DNA of 64,000 nt from Ancistrus triradiatus. Lineage: Eukaryota > Chordata > Actinopteri > Siluriformes > Loricariidae. Shown here one piece after another: positions 1 through 14,000 of the stretch. The DNA is taken from NCBI GenBank assembly GCA_025084515.1, contig JAJAGP010001970.1, positions 1 to 64,000 of the forward strand, given 5' to 3'. Position 1 is the stretch's first letter; the number at the start of each line of letters is the position of its first letter. The position numbers and the translations under genes were made by a program. The notes below the pieces were generated by a model that was not told the origin of the DNA, did no database searches, and worked only from the letters and a program-made list of their open reading frames with translations.

Positions 1-833
1 TGGTGTTGCTGTTTTCTTTAGTTCCACTCCAGCTCACTATATCTTATGTTGTTAATAAATCCCTCTGTCTCCTCTGTACCTTTTTTTGCTGTGTTAGCGT
101 GACAGTATGTAGTCATTTAGATCTGACTCCTGTATGCAGCATAAATAAAAGAAGCGTCTTCCAGATATTAGGAATTCTGCAATTTTTCTAATATCTGCTA
201 TTCTGGTATTTTAATCGCAGCAAGAGCATTAGCCACTATGGATGGAGAGAGAGTTTGAGGTGTGAAGGGACTGTGGCTCTGGATAGCAATAGCAGTGATG
301 TCAGATTGACATTACTGCTGAATAATAAATATTAAAAACTTGTTATTTCTAAAGTTATTTCTGGTCAGATATTAAATGATCAACTAAAATTTAGTTGGGA
401 TAAAAGAGGAGTCATTTTAAGGAAATTAACTGCTTTTCAAAACTTTTTAATATTTGAAGAGTTGATGTTCACGCTGAGATAATTATCTTTTTTTCTAGCA
501 GAGGTACATTTATTTCTCCGTTGCCTGATTTAATTCTGTGCATCTGCGAAAAGTCAAAGTTTTATTTCTTGCTTTTATAAATGAGGAATTTCACTTGTAT
601 ACCAGGAACTTGATTTGTATCTTATTTTTAGTATTTTGTGGGCAGACAGGTATGTTTACCACTGCTAGAAATTATTTACTGCAGTAATATATTGCTAAAC
701 CAACATCTGGAAGTTTTAATTTAAAATGAATTTCACTCATTGCTAGGTCAGGAAGAAAAGCATGCTCATTAAAACTTTTTGTAGTATCTTCTAACCGCCA
801 ACTAAGAGCCTGTTTCTTCATACAACTGCTTTT

Positions 834-1100
834 TTCCTGTGTGGAGTCTGCGTGTCCTCCCTGTGACTCTGGGTTTTTTCCGGTTTCCTCCCACAGCCCA
901 AAGGCATGCTTTAGGTTAATTGATTACACTAAATTGGCTAAAGTGTGTGAGTGTGTGTGTGTATGTGCCTGATGGATTGGTGCCCTGTCTAGGGTTGTTC
1001 CTGCCTTGCGTCCTATGCTGCCAGCTATGCACCAGCTCTCCTGCGATCCTGTCCAGGATCAAGCGGATAAGAAAGTGAATAAATGAATGAATTAGCATAT
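834..1100 (+). repeat. SINE-like dispersed repeat, body fragment
   Basis: It begins with a TGTGGAGTCTGC-type block, then CCTCCCACAGCCCAAAGGCATG, then TTAATTGATTACACTAAATTGGC, and ends with the AAGCGGATAAGAAAGTGAATAAATGAATGA-type tail. The same body recurs at 5943-6300 (opposite strand), 32994-33170, 39219-39480 and 60700-60850. It lacks the tRNA-like head seen in the 39 kb copy. Confidence 0.6.
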
Positions 1101-1441
1101 TTCCTTTAAGTGACTGGATACATTAGACAACCAGTTAAGATTAAAATTCCCTTGGGCCAGACTATTTCAAGCAGTATGTTGCGTAAGAAAGATTAGCTAT
1201 GTCGTCCATTGCAGAAAGTAGGAGTTGTTTCCTAGGAACACCTTAGCAAGCTTGGATTCTCTGTCAAATCTGTATAGAGAACGCTTGGATTCTCTGTCAA
1301 AATTTAGTTAGACCTACATCTGCATCAGTTATGGGGTGAATAAGCCAGGTTTGTCTTTATATATGATTCATATATTCATCTTACTATACCATCAGAACTT
1401 TTAGTTGATCCATTTTATCCTTTTGAGACAAGCTTAAAATA

Positions 1442-2733
1442 CAACCTCAAATCGGAAAAAGTTGGGACAGTATGGAAAATGCATATTGAAAAACCACATA
1501 GTGGTTCGTACATATACTTATATTTCAGTGCAGACAGCATGAACCTGAGATATTTCATGTTTTTTTCTGGTCAACTTAATTTAATTTGTTAATATGCATT
1601 CATTCCTGCATATCAGGCTTGTAACACATTCCAAAAAAAGTTGGAACAGTAAAATATTTACCACTTTGTAATGTTGTCATTCCTGTTCATCACACTTAAA
1701 AGACGATTTGGCACAGAAGATACCAAGCGATTTAGTGTTTCAGGTCTTATTTTGTCCCAGTCTTCCTGTAAACACGTCTTAAGATGTGCAACAGTATGGT
1801 CTCATCACTGTTGCATTTTTTTGTTTCAATATTCTCTCCACATTATCTATTGGGGACAGATCAGGATTGCAGGCAGGCCTTCCACAGCCTTTTCCACAAC
1901 CATTGTTTTGCATTGTCTTGTTGAAAAATGCATGGGCGTCCCTGGAAAAGATGTCATCTTAGAGGCAGCTTACGTTGCTGTAAGATCTGAATGTACTTTT
2001 CTGCATTAATGCTGCCATCACAGAAGTGGAAATGACCTTTGCCAAGGGCACTGACACAGCCCCAAACCATGACAGAGCCTGGCTTTTGGACTTGCTGCTG
2101 ATAACAGCCTGGATGGTCCTTTTCATCTTTGGTCCAGAGCACACGGCGTCCATTTTTTCCAAAAAAGACCTGGAACACTGATTCATCTGACCACAATTTC
2201 CACTGTTTGATGGTCCATCCCAGATGCCTTCAAGCCCAGAGGGATCGGATATCAAGGGTGTTCAGCTGAAGTGTGCACCCTTGGTCTTTACCCACTGAAA
2301 TTCCTCCCGATTTCTTGAATCGTTTAATGATGTTACGCACTTGTTGAGGAAGAATTATGTAAATCCTTTCCAATCTTTTTTTGAGGAACATTGTTTTTAA
2401 ACATTTTCATATTTTCTCTCACATTTGTTGACAAACTGGAGATCCTCTGGCCATGGTCGCTCATGAAAGACTTCCTTTTCTGGATGCTGCTTTTGTTAGT
2501 TTTTAAATTCATTACTAGCTCTAAATTGCCCTCATCCCAACTTGTTTTGGAATGTGTTGCAGGCCTGAAATGCAGGAATGGATGTTTATTAATAAATGAG
2601 ATGAAGTTGACCAGAAAACACATGAAATATCTCAGGTTCACTGTCTGCAATGAGATACAAGTCAAAATAAATGTAAGAAACACTGTGTATTTGCATTTTC
2701 CATACTGTCCCAACTTTTTCTGATTTAGGGTTG
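1442..2733 (-). mobile_element. Tc1-like DNA transposon, decayed, CAACCCCAAATC family
   Basis: The ends are near-perfect inverted repeats: CAACCTCAAATCGGAAAAAG at the left and the complement of TTTTTCTGATTTAGGGTTG at the right, both flanked by TA (1440-1441 and 2734-2735), the Tc1/mariner target duplication. The minus strand carries transposase pieces in two frames at 1954-2255, including WSDESVFQVFF (first catalytic Asp region) and SVMVWGCVSALGKGHFHF. The two overlapping frames and missing catalytic segments show that it is dead. Related copies lie at 17382-17690, 40535-41740 and 52625-53616. Confidence 0.85.
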
Positions 2734-3856
2734 TATTTAAATGAGAGGTTTTCTTCTTTTAAAGCTAGTGAAATCCTTTATAAGGTGTACAGGAAGTTTA
2801 GGCTGGGAGGACAAATGTAGAGATGAAGGCCCATGGCAGATTGTTTGTATTTATAATACTCTTATATTTCTATGCTTCCTTGACATGTCTTTTTTTGCTT
2901 ATGGAAAAGACTGGTCCTATGTCTACTACTTGTATGACATCTATACAGGTACTGAACTTTAAGATACAGAGAAGAGTAATGAGTAGTCTTGGGCCACTTA
3001 TTAAATTTAGACAAAAGATTATGGTCTGATAATCTTATCGTCTGATAGCTTAATCAGTTAACCAACTAATGTGTATATTTTCTGATGGTTATATAATTAC
3101 TATCTGGGATGGATTCTAATGGCACATAATTATTTATAATAAAAGCTATATTAGTTGAACTCAGTAATTGTTGTAGTTAAATCATGGTAACATTTCGGCA
3201 TCCAGTCTGCGATGAGTTTCACTGATTCGCTGTTCTTTGAACTGCCAGTTTGATAGTGTAGACCATTTCTTGCTGTCAACAACCTGCTGACGTAAATTTA
3301 TATGTGAAATGTCTGGTCAGACCTGTTGTCTGAGGAAGCATTTTGCTACTATGCAAAATGAAACAAAAATCCAGTTCAGGATGGCATTATTACGAGATAT
3401 TATATTGTTACTATGAGATATTTTCTTTTTACGAGACGTTACAATGACATGACTTGTGAGAACGTAGAGCTTTCCGTCTCTGCTTGCAAGCATGGTGTCA
3501 TGTTTTATAGTGGTTGTAATTGGTGGGGTTAACTCAGGGTGATGGGTTTGACAGATAAATCATATTACACCAGAATTACAACAAGAGTAGAGGGAATTCA
3601 AGACACATTAAAGTATAGGCTTCAAGTAGATATAGAGGTATTAAGCAGCATCACAGTGTATAAAATGCAAAAATGCATCAGATGTCCAATAGGCTTACCG
3701 GTATTCTAGCAATAGTCTGCAATGTCTTGGTACAGTGATGAATTTTTTAAATCAACCTCTTTACACCTCTTTGTACTTTTCATTTTGGGGAGTTTTCTGG
3801 TGGGTGTAGTGACAGTCCCATTTCCTTTCTCACGTCAACATCCATTTCCATTTTAT

Positions 3857-3940
3857 ATATACTGCTCAAAAAAATAAAGGGATCACTTCGAGTTATATTG
3901 TGTTGTTTAAGTGTTCCCTTTATTTTTTTGAGCAGTATAT
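3857..3940. mobile_element. Short palindromic MITE (TACTGCTCAAAAAAATAAAG ends)
   Basis: The left arm TACTGCTCAAAAAAATAAAG is mirrored by the right arm CTTTATTTTTTTGAGCAGTA around a short loop, about 80 bp in all, flanked by TA-rich sequence. Arms of the same type occur at 55309-55367 and 55605-55720. This is a Tc1/mariner-type miniature element common in teleosts. Confidence 0.75.
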
Positions 3941-4082
3941 TTAAGTCATCATATAGCTACTATAGTTCAGAATCAAATTAAGGTTATACTGTGTACAATA
4001 TTGATCCATGTTAATATGGCTTGTCTTTATAACACAGCATATTGGGAGAGTAGAGTAAGATCGTCATATAGAGTTGGGGAGG

Positions 4083-4480
4083 TGAATGCGGAAAGCCAGG
4101 CACAAGACAGGCACAAAATCATAATCCAGCAAACAGTTTAAAGTTAAAAATCAGATAAGCCGTCCCACCAGGCAGAGTATTAAACACACAAGATATAAAG
4201 CAGAAATTAAGAGACAAGCAGGATTTTACGCACAAGGTCTGAAGATGGAGTGAAGAAAAAAACAAAGTTGTGCAGAGTGCAGGGACCATGAAACGTTGCA
4301 CAGAAGTGAAGGAAATGTGAAGTTTAAATGTGCTAGTGAATGATGAGCTCAATTGATACCGATGTGTGTGAGATCAGTAAACAGGCAAAGTGGAATGAGG
4401 GCATGATTGACATGGCGGGACTGATGCATGCTGGGAACCGTAGTCTGGACGTGAGCCAAATGTTGCTCAGGTTGTCCTTT
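4083..4480 (-). repeat. LTR-retrotransposon-derived remnant (LTR-like)
   Basis: Purine-rich text such as GCGGAAAGCCAGGCACAAGACAG followed by a stretch ending near TGATGCATGCTGGGAACCGTAG resembles fish Ty3/Gypsy LTRs read on the antisense strand. No TG/CA boundary or target duplication is clear, so the extent and family are provisional. Confidence 0.35.
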
Positions 4481-5698
4481 TACACAAAACAAAAATGACA
4501 GTATACAGTTAATGACATTATACTGAATTAAAACCTTATACACAAACCATACTTTTAGGTCAATTCTTCAGTCAGTTGAATTGATATGATTGCAGATATG
4601 ACAATGGGCCGTGAATACTGTTTCTCAGAAAAAGAAAAATGTGACAACATGACTAGGGGATGTTTGCTCTTGGTAAATCCATGCATATGGGTAAAATTGG
4701 ATTGCATTGAATTGTGATGGATGTAACAATGACCTGTACGTTAGAGTGCATTGATGTTCTCTGCACACTCCATCCCACTCAGAGATACTAACAGGACTCA
4801 AAAGCAATACAAACTCAAGGCCTGTGCCAAACCACTCTAAGACCATGTATGGAATTGTAATCAGCAACCATCTACATCTCTCTGCCACTCAAGCAATAAT
4901 GAACTTGCAAATGAGAGGAACTAGTTATTGCATCAAGGGAAGACAATAAGGGTTTGCCACATATGATGTAGATGGTAGTTGATTGAGTCAACACACATGC
5001 CCAAATGTGAAGGGAACGATTGCTTAACCCATTACAAGACATTGATTGATGTTTTCCCACACTGGTGCGTAGTTTCATTTGATTTGCCTCCATCAGGAGC
5101 AACAGGCATTTTGGTGGAGACATGAAAATAAATATTAGCTAACAAGTCAGGAATTTTTACATTTGGAAACATCTACACTAAGATCTACACAGACTATAGG
5201 TACAGCTCGACACAGGCATATAGGCAAAAAGTGGAAGGGCAGTATTTGTTTTATGGTGTTTCTATCTTTTGTTAAATGTGTTATTAGCTTTAGTAAAAAG
5301 GTTGCATAGCCACATTTTTTTCCATCACACACTTCCAGAATTACTGAAAGTAGATGTAGCGAGTGGACATCTAGAAAGAAAGACCTACTTAATGACTCGA
5401 GTCTGTCTATTTATAGCTTAAAGTGGTTGACTTTTCAGTGTCTTCGCATTGCACTTAGACATAACTGTGTGCAAGTGAATAAGATGACCTATCAGCAAAT
5501 GGACTGAGAAAACTCTTCAATTTGTATAATTCTGATTTCACTAATTAATTCTCTTTGATGCTACTCATGAAGAGGTACTTACCTTGCAGTGAGTGAAGCC
5601 TGTTGATTGCATCCAGCGTTGAATATGTATAAAAATGTAGCAAAATTTGTTATTCACTGCTTTAACAGCTAACCTGCTGTTCTTCCCTCCCCTTCCAG

Positions 5699-5890
5699 CT
5701 GATGACATCCATAGTCATCCAGACGTGTTCCTGGATGGAGGAATTGCACCTCCCACCTCTGTCAGCATTAATGTAGTAGAGGGCACAGGGAAGCAGGTGG
5801 TGTTTGAGGGCCGCAGGGCAAGTCTAACCAGCACAGACAGCCAAGGGTCCGGCTGCTGGGAGAACAAGCTCAGCTGCACCATTGCCAACA
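5699..5890 (+). CDS. pitpnm3: pitpnm3 exon (linker between DDHD and LNS2)
   Basis: The acceptor is CCTTCCAG before 5699 and the donor is GTGAGT at 5891. It encodes DDIHSHPDVFLDGG, SVSINVVEGTGKQ, a serine-rich segment and WENKLSCTIAN, the conserved segment that precedes LNS2 in PITPNM proteins. It enters in phase 1 and ends one base into the next codon (phase 1). The next exon does not resume the conserved frame cleanly; see the finding at 13457. Confidence 0.88.
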
Positions 5891-7960
5891 GTGAGTACAT
5901 TCAGCATTTAATACATTCAACAAGCTAAACTATAAATAAATATATTCATCCATTCATTCACTTTCTTATCCGCTTATCCTAGACAGGGTCGCGGCAGCCT
6001 ACTCGGCCACACAGGGCGCAAGGCAGGAACAACCCTAGACAGGGTGCCAATCCATCATAGCACACATATACTCACACACTCATACGCACACTTACACACT
6101 AGAGACACTTTAGAAACACCAATTAACCTAACACGCATGTCTTTGGACTGTGAGAGAAAACCGGAGCACTCGGAGAAAACCCACACGAACACGGGAAGAA
6201 CATGCAAACTCCACATAGGCAGAACCCAGGGTCGGCATCGAACCGGGAATCTCGGAGCTGTGAGGCGACAGTGCTAACCACTGCACTGCTGTGATTTTAT
6301 ATATTAAATCAAATTTACAACCTACTTTTACCATCTTTATCAACAAGTCTAATTATGTGGTCAGTAAATGTTGGCTGTGTTTAACAGTGTAGTCACTGCA
6401 CAGTGGTAACAGCACAGTATAAGTGTCACGTACTATGTTAGGTCCATGTCACTGCTGAACCATGAAAGGTCCTTCTCCCATTGATTATGTAGTCAGTGTT
6501 GTGGTGGTCCCTTCCTGGTGGTGGGACAGTGGAGCTTGCATAGAAACAGATTGACTTAATTGATTGTGCCCGTGATAAAATGGTCATTAAGTGTAAATGC
6601 AGAGTAGATGTACATAATATACCTAGGAACTTTCTATTTTAATTTATTCATTTGGTTCAACCCCTGGCAATATATATATAGTGACACTAATGTGATGTTA
6701 GTGTGTGCTCTACTGGTATGAATGGATCAGACACAGCAGCGCTGATGGAGTATTTAAACACCTCAGTGTCACTGTTGGACTGAAAATACTCCACTACCCA
6801 ACATTGTCTGGACACTAGCATCCAGTAGGCAGTGACCCGTGAACCCTGATGAAGGATTAGAGGATGACTAACGCAAACTGCGCAACAAGAGAGCAGCTAC
6901 TGTCTCTGACTTTACATCTACAAGGTTGAGCTATAAGATAGATAGAGAGGTAATGGAGTGCACAGTGAGTGAACACAGTGTTTAAAAACTGTGTCTGATC
7001 AATGTCTGATCCACCCATACCAGTAGAACACACCACTATGACAGCATCACTTATGGAATTACTCACTGTTGAGTAAAATTTTTTGGAATCATCTTGTAAT
7101 TTGCATTTCTAAAGCAAATACTGGCATAAAAAATGCAAGTTAGTCTGCAGTTAAAAGGGAGTGCTTGCATACTGTAACAAGCTGTTGGACTTTGAAAGTT
7201 CTAATTGAAAGAGAGCTGCCATTTGATTCAATTTCAGGATTATAGAACGCCTTCAAGAAGGAAATGCAACACAGTGTGGCAAAAGATGTTGATTGTTCCC
7301 AGTCAGCTGTGTCTAAAAATTTGGTGCAAGTACAAACAAAAAGGGGTTATAAAAGGAAGACATACTTGTAGACCAAGTAAGGCTTCAAAGCATCAGGACT
7401 GAAAACTCAAAACAATATGCCGTGAATATAGAAAATGCACAACAAAACAAACGGAAACAAATGGGTGGAAACAGGAGTCAATGCTCCTGACAGAGCTACA
7501 AGAAATTGGCTGAATGAAATGGAGACCATCACTAACACCTTAACAGAAGACAACAAGGTTACAATGGGCTAAAGAGAGGCAGTCATTGAGTGTGGGTGAT
7601 TGGATGAAAGAGCTATTCTGTGATGAATCCTCAATCTGCCTTGGCCAAGGAGATGATACTGGGACTTCTGTCTGGTGACATTCTAATGAAATGCATAAAG
7701 ATGACTGCCTAAAGAAAACAATCAATTTAAGCTATGGGGTTGCATGTCCGGTAAAGAACCATGGGCAATAGCAATCATTACCTCAAGAGTCAATGCACAG
7801 GTGTAGATTCGTATTTTTTGTAGATTTATTATATTTTTTATATATTTTTCTTTTTTTATATTGAAATTAGCTGAGTATCTCTCTTATACAGCCAGTTTTG
7901 ACTGGTGGTGCAGTTCTTTAACTTGTATGTACGTGTGTGTACGTGTGTGTACGTGTGTGT

Positions 7961-8007
<47 letters not shown>

Positions 8008-11000
8008 TGTTTAAGTCTCCAGTAGCTGGTGGGGCTCCAAACGGTTGGACTATGCACTGTATTGTCCTGACGTCCTCACTGCATTCCCCACTGTGGCTCT
8101 GCCTCACCTGTTCCATGCCTCCTACTGGGAGTCTACTGACATGGTTGCTTTTCTGCTAAGAGAGGTTAGACATAATTTTTATTATTATTATTATTTTATA
8201 TTATTATTTATTACCATTATTTCTACCATTTCCACCTTTGACCAGCTTACATGAATGCAAGATGTGGTCACTTTCCATGCCCTTTCCATTTAGATTTACA
8301 GGATTTAGCAGACCCCTATTATCCAGAGCTACAGTTTTACAAACGAAGTAATTGTTGGTTAAGGGCTTTACTCAAGGACCCAACAGTTGGCAGCTTGGCA
8401 GAGGTGGGATTTGAACCCTGGACCTTCTGGTCCATAATCCATTACTGTAACATCTAGGCCACCACAGTCACCACACAATGCATTGACTGGCAGCACAGGT
8501 TGCAAGGTGGGAACCATCCTGAGCAGCTCTGTACTTCACGCTAGTCTACCTGTTAAGTGCTTTTATAAAGTTTTAATTAAATGCTTTAATTTAAAAGGAT
8601 ATTTTAAAGGTTTGTTTTTCTTAGTGAGTATTTATAAAAACCATAGCAATGGTAATAGTTCTCTGAAAATTATATTGCATTCCTGACTTTGGTACCTTTG
8701 CAGTTCCTTGTAATATGATGTTGAGACAAAGTGCAGAGGATTATAGGAGCAGACTGACTAAAGCAGAAGCAAAAGTTGAGAATTAATGCTTAAAGCAGAT
8801 GAGAAACTAATATCAAGCTTTTAAAGTGATGTCAGGTGTCACATGTAATCATACCACATACTATTACTATCATGGAGATATTTCAAGTACTGAATTTGCA
8901 TGTTGAACATACATGGGAGATAACATTTATCTCACAAAACAGTATTCAGATAAACAGTATGTAATGAGTATTGTTTAGTTGCTGGTAATGTTATATCACT
9001 GGTGTTTGTGTGATTCACAGGTAATGCATTGCGACTGTATAAAAGCTCACGAGGATGACAGCTCAGACTCCACCTTCTTTTCACCTTCAAGCCTCAGAGA
9101 AAAATGGTTACGAAAGCGCACACATGTCAAGCTAAGAGTAAGCAGCATACAGTCTTAAACATTTACATGCTATGCTTCTCCTTTGTTTTTACTCCTTTGT
9201 TCATACACGTACCTTCACTTTTCTCTCTCTGTTTTGCTGATACACATTTATTTGATTCATTATCATTAGCAGTGTCTGTTACATTAATTAGCTTAGATTG
9301 GTCTCACACTGGTCTGGTGTTATGCTTGCTTCAATGGCCTTCAAACGTGCTTGATTGTCTTCCAGTCTAATGAGTTGTAACTCCCTGTATGGCAATATGC
9401 CCCTCAAACACTGTACCAGTAGCTTGTTGTGCAGAGAGTTGATGCTTAGAATGCCTGATACAGTAGCTCAGCAACACGTTTATCTACTGAACATGATCAT
9501 GCAAGGTCCTTCTTTTATATCAGCTTTAAGAGATAATGTCATTCAGCCTTTTCTAGCCTTTGCTATGGATTAAATATAGAAGGCTGTAATATTTTTACAA
9601 TTTTTGCCTTGATTTGAAAGTCCTTGCATTCTACTTCAAAGCACAGATATTACTTACAGTTTTAATTATGTTTTTTGTCCATGGCATGCAATACCGCATG
9701 TTGCCGAAGGTACTGGTGGAGAAATCCCATGTTATACTGGAGTCTACAGTTATTTTAACCACCTATAGACACAAAACACTACTCAGTTGAATGAATATAC
9801 AGATATGGCTGTTAAATTGTTACTCCAGTAAAAGTTGAAGTCTTCAGATTAAGTTAATTGATTCATTGTAAAACATATGTTGACAATAGAGGTTTGCGAT
9901 ATTGACAAAAAAAAAAAAAGATATCTGAATAATTTATGGGATTTTGTTGCTAACTATAATTAGACAATACTTTGTCTTACATTTTACTAGCTTGTTTTTG
10001 TTAATAGTTATGTCTTGCCATCTGTTACTTTTCTTGTGAGGCACTTTCATTGTGGAATGAGTCCACTAAAGTTTGACGACTGCGTTTTTATGCTGGTATC
10101 TAGGCTAGTATAAGCCTGTCATGGACAGCTGACTTTCGAAGTTTGTCATAATCATCATATTCTGCACAGTGGTTAGTTTGCAGCTGGTGAAAGAAGTTAG
10201 TTTTTGAGCTATCTTTAATGGCAACTGATTAACCCAAAACATAAGGACCCAAACCACATGTGACCAAAAGTATTGAGGCACAGATGTGGTGATGGTGTGT
10301 TATCGTGTGTTGCACTGGTATGATTGGATCAGATTGGACAGAGCAAAGCTACTGGAGTTTTTAAAAACTTCAGTGTTGGACTGGCAATAGTCGACCAACC
10401 AAAAACGTCCAGCCACCAGCATCCTGTAGGTAGTGTCCTGTGAGCACTGGTGAAAGTTTAGAGAATGACTAATACAAACTGAGCAACAACTCATGAGCTG
10501 TCTCTGACTTCACATCTTCAAGGTGGAGTAATAGTGCACAGTCAGTGATCAGTGTTTAAAAACTCCAGCTTCACTCCTGTGTATGTTCCACTTGTACCAG
10601 CTCAACACACACTAACACACCACCACAACATCAGTGTCACTGCAGTGGTGAGAATGATCCACCACCCAAATATCCAAGTACCTGATGCACTATATTGTCA
10701 ACAGTATTCACTCACCCATCCAAATAATTGAATTCAGGTGTTCCAATAACTTCCATGGCCACAGGTATGTATAAAATCAAGCACCTAGGCATACAGTCTG
10801 CTTCTACAAACATTTGGTGGAAAGAATGGGGTCGCTCTATGGATGAGCTCAGTGATCTTCCTGAACATGGTACCGTGGACAGGATGCCACCTGTGCAACA
10901 AGTCCAGTCCAGATACAGGTACACCATGGACTACAGTCGACTGTAATTAAAGAACTACTAAGTGCATCTATAGGGAACGTGGAGCTGATAAAGTTGACAA

Positions 11001-14000
11001 TTAGTGGTAGAAAAAAGGAGGTACCTAATAAGTCAAGTCAGATTTATTTATATAGCGATTTTTACCAATGGAGCACTGTCTCAAAGCAACTTTACAATTT
11101 TTACATTATCTCCTAATATCTACGTCCAATACCCAAATTGAGCAAGCCTAGGGCGACAGTTGAAAGGAAAAAAAACTCCCTAAGTAGTTATGAAGAAGAA
11201 ACCCTGGGAGGACCACAAGACTCAAAAAGGGACCCACCCCCTTGGGTGGCGTAGATGATAAATTAATAATGAAAACTAATTTATCTAAACTATAATAAGT
11301 CATGGAGTCATAGTTCAAGTGAGATGTAAAATATGCACATCGGCATCAACTAGTTCGATTATACAGTCACTCCAGGATCTTGAGTCTAAGCAAGAAAGTC
11401 CTTGGAGGCAATTTATAGTTCGGAAACAGCTTGACTGAAGCTGCAGCGGATGAACATCATGTGTGGGGCAGGAACTGGAACCGGAACACAGCTCGGAGAG
11501 AAAACAGAAAATGTAATTAGTTATTGATTAAGAGCACAGCGTCTATTAACAATCACTGATGCCATGTGTAGCATGAGACCCCGGCAGTATTAGTTATAGC
11601 AGCATAGCTAGAAAGAGGAGAACTGGTAGGAAACACAGCCAAGAGGGATCACATGAGACATTGGCAACCCCACGGGAGGCAGAAGACAGCAACCCAACAT
11701 CTCTGATCACCATAAGACTCTTTGACTATGAACCCCCAGCTCTGCCCTTAGTCTAAGGCAAGGATGCACAAGTCAAGATCAACTGAAGCCCAGTTCAGCC
11801 AGACCGCCCACCCGACACTTCTGGCTAACGGACAAGGCAGGCAGGCCAGACATGACTCCAGACTCCAGCCCCAGTGACCTGAGCCATGCATTCCAGTCTA
11901 AATCTAGTCAAAAGTCTTCGTAAATAAGTATGTCTTTAGCCTGGGCTTAATAATTTGTAGAGTGTCTGAGTCTCGAACGAAAGTGGGAAGTTTATTCAAT
12001 ATTTGGGGGGCCATGTATGAGAAAGCCTTTCCTCCTGCTGTGACGTTTTTAATTCTAGGAACTAAAAGAAGTCCTGCACCCTGCAAACAAAGTAGACGTA
12101 CTGGATTGTAAGACTTTAAGAGTTCACTCAGATAATGTGGGGCCAGGCCATGTAGAGCTTTATAAGTTCTAAGAAGTATTTTGTAATCAATGCAGAATTT
12201 AACTGGTAACCAGTGTAGTGATGAACAGGAGTGATGTGATCAAATTTTCGAGTTAGACCTTGGGCAGCTGCATTATGAACTAATTGAAGTGTATTTATAG
12301 ATTTACTAGAGCATCCAGTAAGTAAGCCATTACAGTAATCCAACCTTGAGGTTATAAATGCATGAACCAGTTTCTCCACATCATTAAAAGAGAGGACATT
12401 TCTAAGTTTAGCGATTACATAATTGAAAGAAAGCAATTCGAGTGATGTTGCTAATGTGCGCATCAAAGGAGAGATCTGAATCAATATGACAGCTAAGTTT
12501 TTTACAGACGGACTGGGCAACACTGAACAGCCATCTAGATTTATTATAGATGTAGCCAACCTGTCTCTCACAGCCTTGTGTCCCATTAATAGAACCTCAG
12601 TTTTATCTGAGTTAAGTAAGAGAAAATTAAATAACATCCAGTCTTTTATTTCCTTTACACAATCCCCAATTTTGTTTATTGTAAGGCAGTCATTTGGTTT
12701 GGCTGATATGTACAGCTAATAAAGTGATCCTTAAAGAAAACCTAAACATTACAGAATACAGATTTAATAAAAGAAATAGTGGAGAGCTCACCAAAATAAT
12801 GTGAATCAATACTCAGCAAAACAGTCCATCCTTCTATTGTTGTGAACTGATCAGTAGTAGTAACATAAAGTTTGTTCCAGAAGAAGTGCTTCCTCTATTA
12901 AGAGTAACAGCATCCTGTCATGTTTTTCTGAGGTAGCTCTCATCTCAAGAAGTATAACGGTGGGTCCAGCCATTAGCAATTAAATCATGACTGGTTGATG
13001 CAGCTGTCACTTCCTAATTATGCTGATGCTTAAATGGACTTCTTGCAGTTCCCTAAAGTCCTAGCCATTCAGAGTGCTTAGCTCAGCCAAATTTTTAACC
13101 CATTTGCTTCAAGGAAAAATTTAAGAACAATATTTGATGGAGAGATTAACAAAACAATAGGTAGTGTAGACCTTAAAAATAAAATGTATATAATTACTTT
13201 GTATAGTAAGGTAATTGTTGGATCCTAAAAATCTTAGACCTGCTCTGAGGAATCTCCACTGCTGATTTCAACCTGATGTGTTATATCAGTATCTTCTGTA
13301 GGTAGTGAATATATATGGGACCCCCGCACTGCATATTTAAACAACCATCTGTTAGAGTGGGAACCTATGCACCATCCACCTAATGACTGTAACTGCTATT
13401 GAAGAGTCTGTAGGGAAAAGAACGAGGAAAACTGAGCTCTATTTCTCACTCTATAGAATGTCACTTCCAACCACAGAGTGAATGATGTCATTGCGACAGA
13501 AGAGGGCCTCAGTCTCTGGTTGGTCGTTTCATGTACGGTCCTCTGGACATGGTGACTCTGACAGGGGAAAAGGTAAGTAAAGAAAATGAGTGCACTATTT
13601 GTCAAATTAAATATTTTAGTGATCTCTTAGATAGAACAAGGTTAAATATATTTCTGCCAATGTTAATGCATAATGTTGGTAACATATTGATTTAGGCACC
13701 TTTCCAGATATCATACTCTGTTCATTTTGTTTTGATTTAGAGAATCAACAAAATGTTTAGTATATTTTAATCTCGCATCTCACAGTCACATACCGGTATA
13801 CTTCAATAATAACCGAAATTTACATTTTAAATATTTCTTCTCATGCAATATGTATATGAGAGATGTACAGTGGGGTCCAGAAGTCTGAAACAACTAGTAA
13901 AAATATTCTAATTTGCATTTTCTAAAGGATGATGTTTTTCATTACAGGTCATATATTCAGCATAACAATTTGAGTGAAGTTTTTTTTTATAGAATTATTT

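Larger units (their letters stand above)
1..5698 (+). other. pitpnm3: Intron of pitpnm3 upstream of the first visible exon
   Basis: The exon at 5699 starts in phase 1, so a preceding exon must lie left of this window. Nothing in 1-5698 reads as a pitpnm exon. The stretch holds a SINE-like fragment (834-1100), a Tc1-like transposon (1442-2733), a palindromic MITE (3857-3940) and an LTR-like remnant (about 4083-4480). The rest is AT-rich sequence in which I see nothing. Confidence 0.7.
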
